NCBI GenBank assembly: GCA_001600095.1
Contig: BCIX01000003.1
Coordinates: 1,736,001-1,800,000, forward strand
Reading direction: 5' to 3'
Length of the DNA: 64,000 bases
Source of the DNA: Bullera alba
Lineage: Eukaryota > Basidiomycota > Tremellomycetes > Tremellales > Bulleraceae
Made by a program: the position numbers and the translations under genes. This document shows, in pieces, positions 61,081-64,000 of this stretch. The notes beneath the pieces are model-generated. The model was given only the letters and a program-made list of their open reading frames with translations, ran no database searches and was not told where the DNA came from. Every line of letters starts with the position of its first letter. Position 1 is the first letter of the stretch.

Positions 61081-64000
61081 ATGATGAAGGGTCGTCGCGC
61101 GTCTGCTACAAAGTCTGTTCTGGGAGGGATCTCCGGCTCCGGAGCCAAAGGCGCTGAAGAGCTCGAAGCGGATATAGAGGACTTTGGACCGCCAGAATGG
61201 AGGACTGTACTCAACCGACGGGCTGATTTGGGTGAGCGAGGCGACCACACTCTTGATCCAGCGATCACATTTCATTAGCATTAACAAAAACAAGCTGACA
61301 ACCACTAGGCTACCCCGACTTCTACCCCTCCCGACCTGGATTCAATCAAGCGGAAGACGTCCTGACCGAGGATTTCGTCAAGAATGGCTTCTCCTCAAAG
61401 ACCTTTGTGGCCGTCGGAGTCAGTAAAGCCCGGAGACTGTTGTGAGGAGGGATACTGATTGTGCTTAGGCCGAGAGCTTCTCGATGCATGGGCCAATCCA
61501 CAATCACCTACTTAATGGGTGTCTGGACATGCTCAACAAGCTCGGGGAGGAGGTAGCTCAAAAGCGAGACGAAGGCATGCCTCAGATTGGGTGAGTGTTG
61601 GACCTCACTGCCGAGGAGTTAAGTCTCTGACCAAGCTCATGCAGCGAACGAGCATTCCGAGTACCCGTCCGGGTCACCTACAACGATACCAAGCGGTTTC
61701 AATTCCTGGCGGACCTCGCAAACCCCGCTGTTCCCTTGTATCGACTGATGAGAAACCCGGTACCGCATGGTTTCAAAGGAGTTGAGCTCTTCGACGCCAT
61801 GTTCCAACCCAACTTTGGTCCTGGTAATGCGGGCTCTACATTGCCTCAACACCAGCGCAATGCCAGCGGGAGCGGAACTCCCACGGCGAGCCAGCCCAAC
61901 GAGCCTATACCCCTCGAAAGGGCACTATGGTTCATTCGGGTCCTAGGCGCCAACGAGATCTCTGCTCATCGAGGAAGAGCCCAGCCGATATCAGTCCCCA
62001 CACCGATCAACGCCGCTTCTCCCGCTGCCGCAACGCCCTCTTCCACAAACACCACAGTGCCCACACCAGTTGTCCAGTTGTCCAGCAATGACTGGTATAC
62101 TCAAGAGTTTACGACAATGTATACCTCTTGGCTGAGGATACAACTCGCCCAGCTGGCTCTGCCGTCTATACCCCCAAAGACCGGCTTGCCTCCCCCGAAA
62201 GCCGCGACAGGCATCCTTGGTGACGAGAAAGCCCGCACGCGATGGATGGCCAAGTGGGAATACGGGTATGTCTTCAGTCGACCTTGAAGTGGGGGAAACT
62301 GACCGTGTTCAATAGGATGAAATTGCTTCGAGAGCTACACACGCGGTATCTGATCTCTTCGAGATTACTGTGCGCCTGGCTGGCCGACTCGCTAGCCACG
62401 GCGAATCTGGCACAGACGGGCTTCATTAGCCAGCTCATTGGCGATTACCTCCCGGACATGGCGAGGCATGTCACCATTGGTAGACAATGTGTCAGATCGA
62501 TATGCGCAAAGCTCAAAGAGGTGAGTTGCGGATCGACCTTTATTTAGCATACAGCTTCCGATGGACTGACTCGAGTTCATCTAGATTTGGGTCACGCCGG
62601 TTGCGATCGTGGCTATGGAAAAGGTGGTCATACTGCTGAAGACCATTATTCGGGTGAGCTGAGTCAGTGTTACGATAAGCTCCATTGCTGAAGACTCATG
62701 TATAGGAATTGTACCTCGCCAACGAATGCGTCCTGCTCAATCCACAGACCTGGGCAAAGTATGGCCATATACTCGAGGCGATGAGGCTACACGCTGTGGA
62801 GGGCACCGGCCGAGCTGGTGAATCAGAGGCGGATGGAGACGCTCGGCTAGCCAAGATCAAGGCGCGGAGTCTGGCGCTGGTCTTCCATCCCGTGTCAACA
62901 GAAAGCACTACCAGCCCTCGTCGCCAACAGATGGGTGATGTCGAGGTGAGCAGTGATGTTGGTATACAAGAAGCATTCTAATGATGGAGTAGAAACTGAA
63001 TGCCATGAAGGCAGACACCAATATGGCCAACCTCGTAAAATCGTTCTTTGACGGGTCGTCCGCTGCATCCACTGCCAATGTCGATATCACGCGGTTCTCC
63101 GAAAAGGTCTTCATCCTGCTCAATTGGTCGATGGGTCTCTTCCAGCTTGGAGCTCACCGAGCCTATGCGGTGTATACCCTATTGCGGATATGGAATGAGC
63201 AGCACGAGCGATATCACCCCAATGGACCTTTTATCGATTTGTTCACCGTGCTGTACAAATGGCTCGACACGTCAGAGGCCGCAAAAACGCGGTACAATGC
63301 CCAAGCGATCGGTATCGTCTTTGGGGAGTTGACTCGACAGGGCACGTTCTCGTATGGTCGATACCTCAAGACTCTCATTGCACAAGGGTATAGCGCGCGA
63401 TCTAGTCCATCCACACGGTCCCATCACCTGCATCTACTGGCCTCGATGCCTATATTCGTACAGGCGAAAGATCTCTTGCAACAGAGATCCCTCGCGCTTT
63501 ATGGAGACAATGAGGAGATACGCAAAGAGGCAGAAGCGGAGGAAGCGAGAGACATCAAGGCGGCTATGGAAGAAATCAAGGAATACGTCCCGGAGATTTT
63601 CGGCTGGAGTGAATACGGGTCCTGTGTCGGTCGAGTTTGATTGCGACGCTGACCTGCGGCTTAGAGCGGTATGGCAGAAGCGCGTCGTACAGCGAAGCGG
63701 TATCCCATTCTTCAATCTGGTTATCCTCAATGAACCGCCATACCTTCCTTCAGCTCCGATTTTGGTTATATCCAGCGGCAGAAGCGCATCTGAAGCGGTG
63801 AGTGAATGCGCTGTTACTGTTTTATGGTTTGACGACTGATGACATATTCAGTCGAGAACGCCAGCCTCCTATGAACGCATCCACGTTCGCTAGAGTATTG
63901 CAGGTCTTCACTCTGACCAACGGGTTCTCCACCACCGCCAATGTGAGTGTTTTTCCTAGGTGACTTGGCCTCATTCCTGATCACTGAGTTCAGTTCCTCA
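61081..64000 (+). CDS. MED12: Mediator subunit 12 (Srb8), 5' part
   Basis: Start MMKGRRASATKSVLGGISGS. The Med12 N-terminal signature follows across introns: LGYPDFYPSRPGFNQAEDVL TEDFVKNGFSSKTFV, then FSMHGPIHNLLNGCLDMLN and WYTQEFTTMYTSWLRIQLAQ, KWEYGMKLLRELHTRYLISS RLLCAWL and FISQLIGDYLPDMARHVTIG. YPDFYPxRPGQ-like plus EDVLT is diagnostic for the Med12 domain, which binds Med13, cyclin C and Cdk8 in the kinase module of Mediator. The rest is helical, with many short introns, and runs off the right edge, so it is incomplete here. The intron after VAVG uses a GTCAGT donor. Confidence 0.9.

Overview
The window is nuclear DNA from a basidiomycetous fungus, most likely a tremellomycete yeast related to Cryptococcus, Kwoniella or Saitozyma. 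The evidence is compact genes on both strands, many short introns (about 36-75 nt, GT-AG with a few GC-AG), branch-like CTGAC/CTAAC just before acceptors, and fungal-type Rab5, thymidylate synthase, SIN1 and Med12 sequences. The genus is an inference. I saw no tRNA, rRNA, CRISPR array, transposase or reverse transcriptase. All gene models were spliced by eye from reading frames, splice consensus and family conservation, so terminal exons are the least certain parts.

Layout, 1-12 kb: 3' end of a secreted Met-Gly/Thr-Val-rich protein (+); an F-box-like protein and a mitochondrial HotDog thioesterase (both -); an RNase H1 N-terminal ('viroplasmin') domain protein (-) with a gene-poor 3 kb interval upstream; a Mei2-like tandem-RRM protein with a Pro/Gly-rich tail (-). 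12-27 kb: a Rab5 GTPase gene with micro-exons (+), a very intron-rich ABCC transporter (+), a small orphan gene (+), and a 1714-aa repeat/coiled-coil protein (-).

27-43 kb: a CoA-pyrophosphatase Nudix hydrolase (-); a Ca3427-like periplasmic-binding-protein-fold protein (+); a small nuclear-type protein with a PIP-box-like motif (+); an Alr4036-type flavin-binding oxidase-like protein (+); a multi-pass membrane protein (-); DEAD-box helicase Dbp7 (+); a tandem pair of paralogous orphan genes (+); the mitochondrial carrier Rim2 (-); Pol III subunit Rpc25 (+); another orphan (-).

43-64 kb: three tandem diverged GNAT acetyltransferases (+); ribosomal protein eL20 (-); a tail-anchored-looking coiled-coil protein (+); a cAMP-receptor/Git3-like GPCR with a very long third cytoplasmic loop (+) behind a 1.3 kb upstream region with repeated ACCCGGGTCAC boxes; thymidylate synthase (+); TORC2 subunit SIN1 (-); and the 5' part of Mediator Med12/Srb8 (+), cut by the window end.

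Most genes are conserved housekeeping functions (ribosome biogenesis, Pol III, Mediator, TORC2, endosomal traffic, nucleotide metabolism) and do not form a single pathway. The least explained parts are the tandem YSTGP paralogs, the GNAT triplet, the internally repeated coiled-coil protein, the micro-exon structure of Rab5 and the repeat-rich intergenic intervals.
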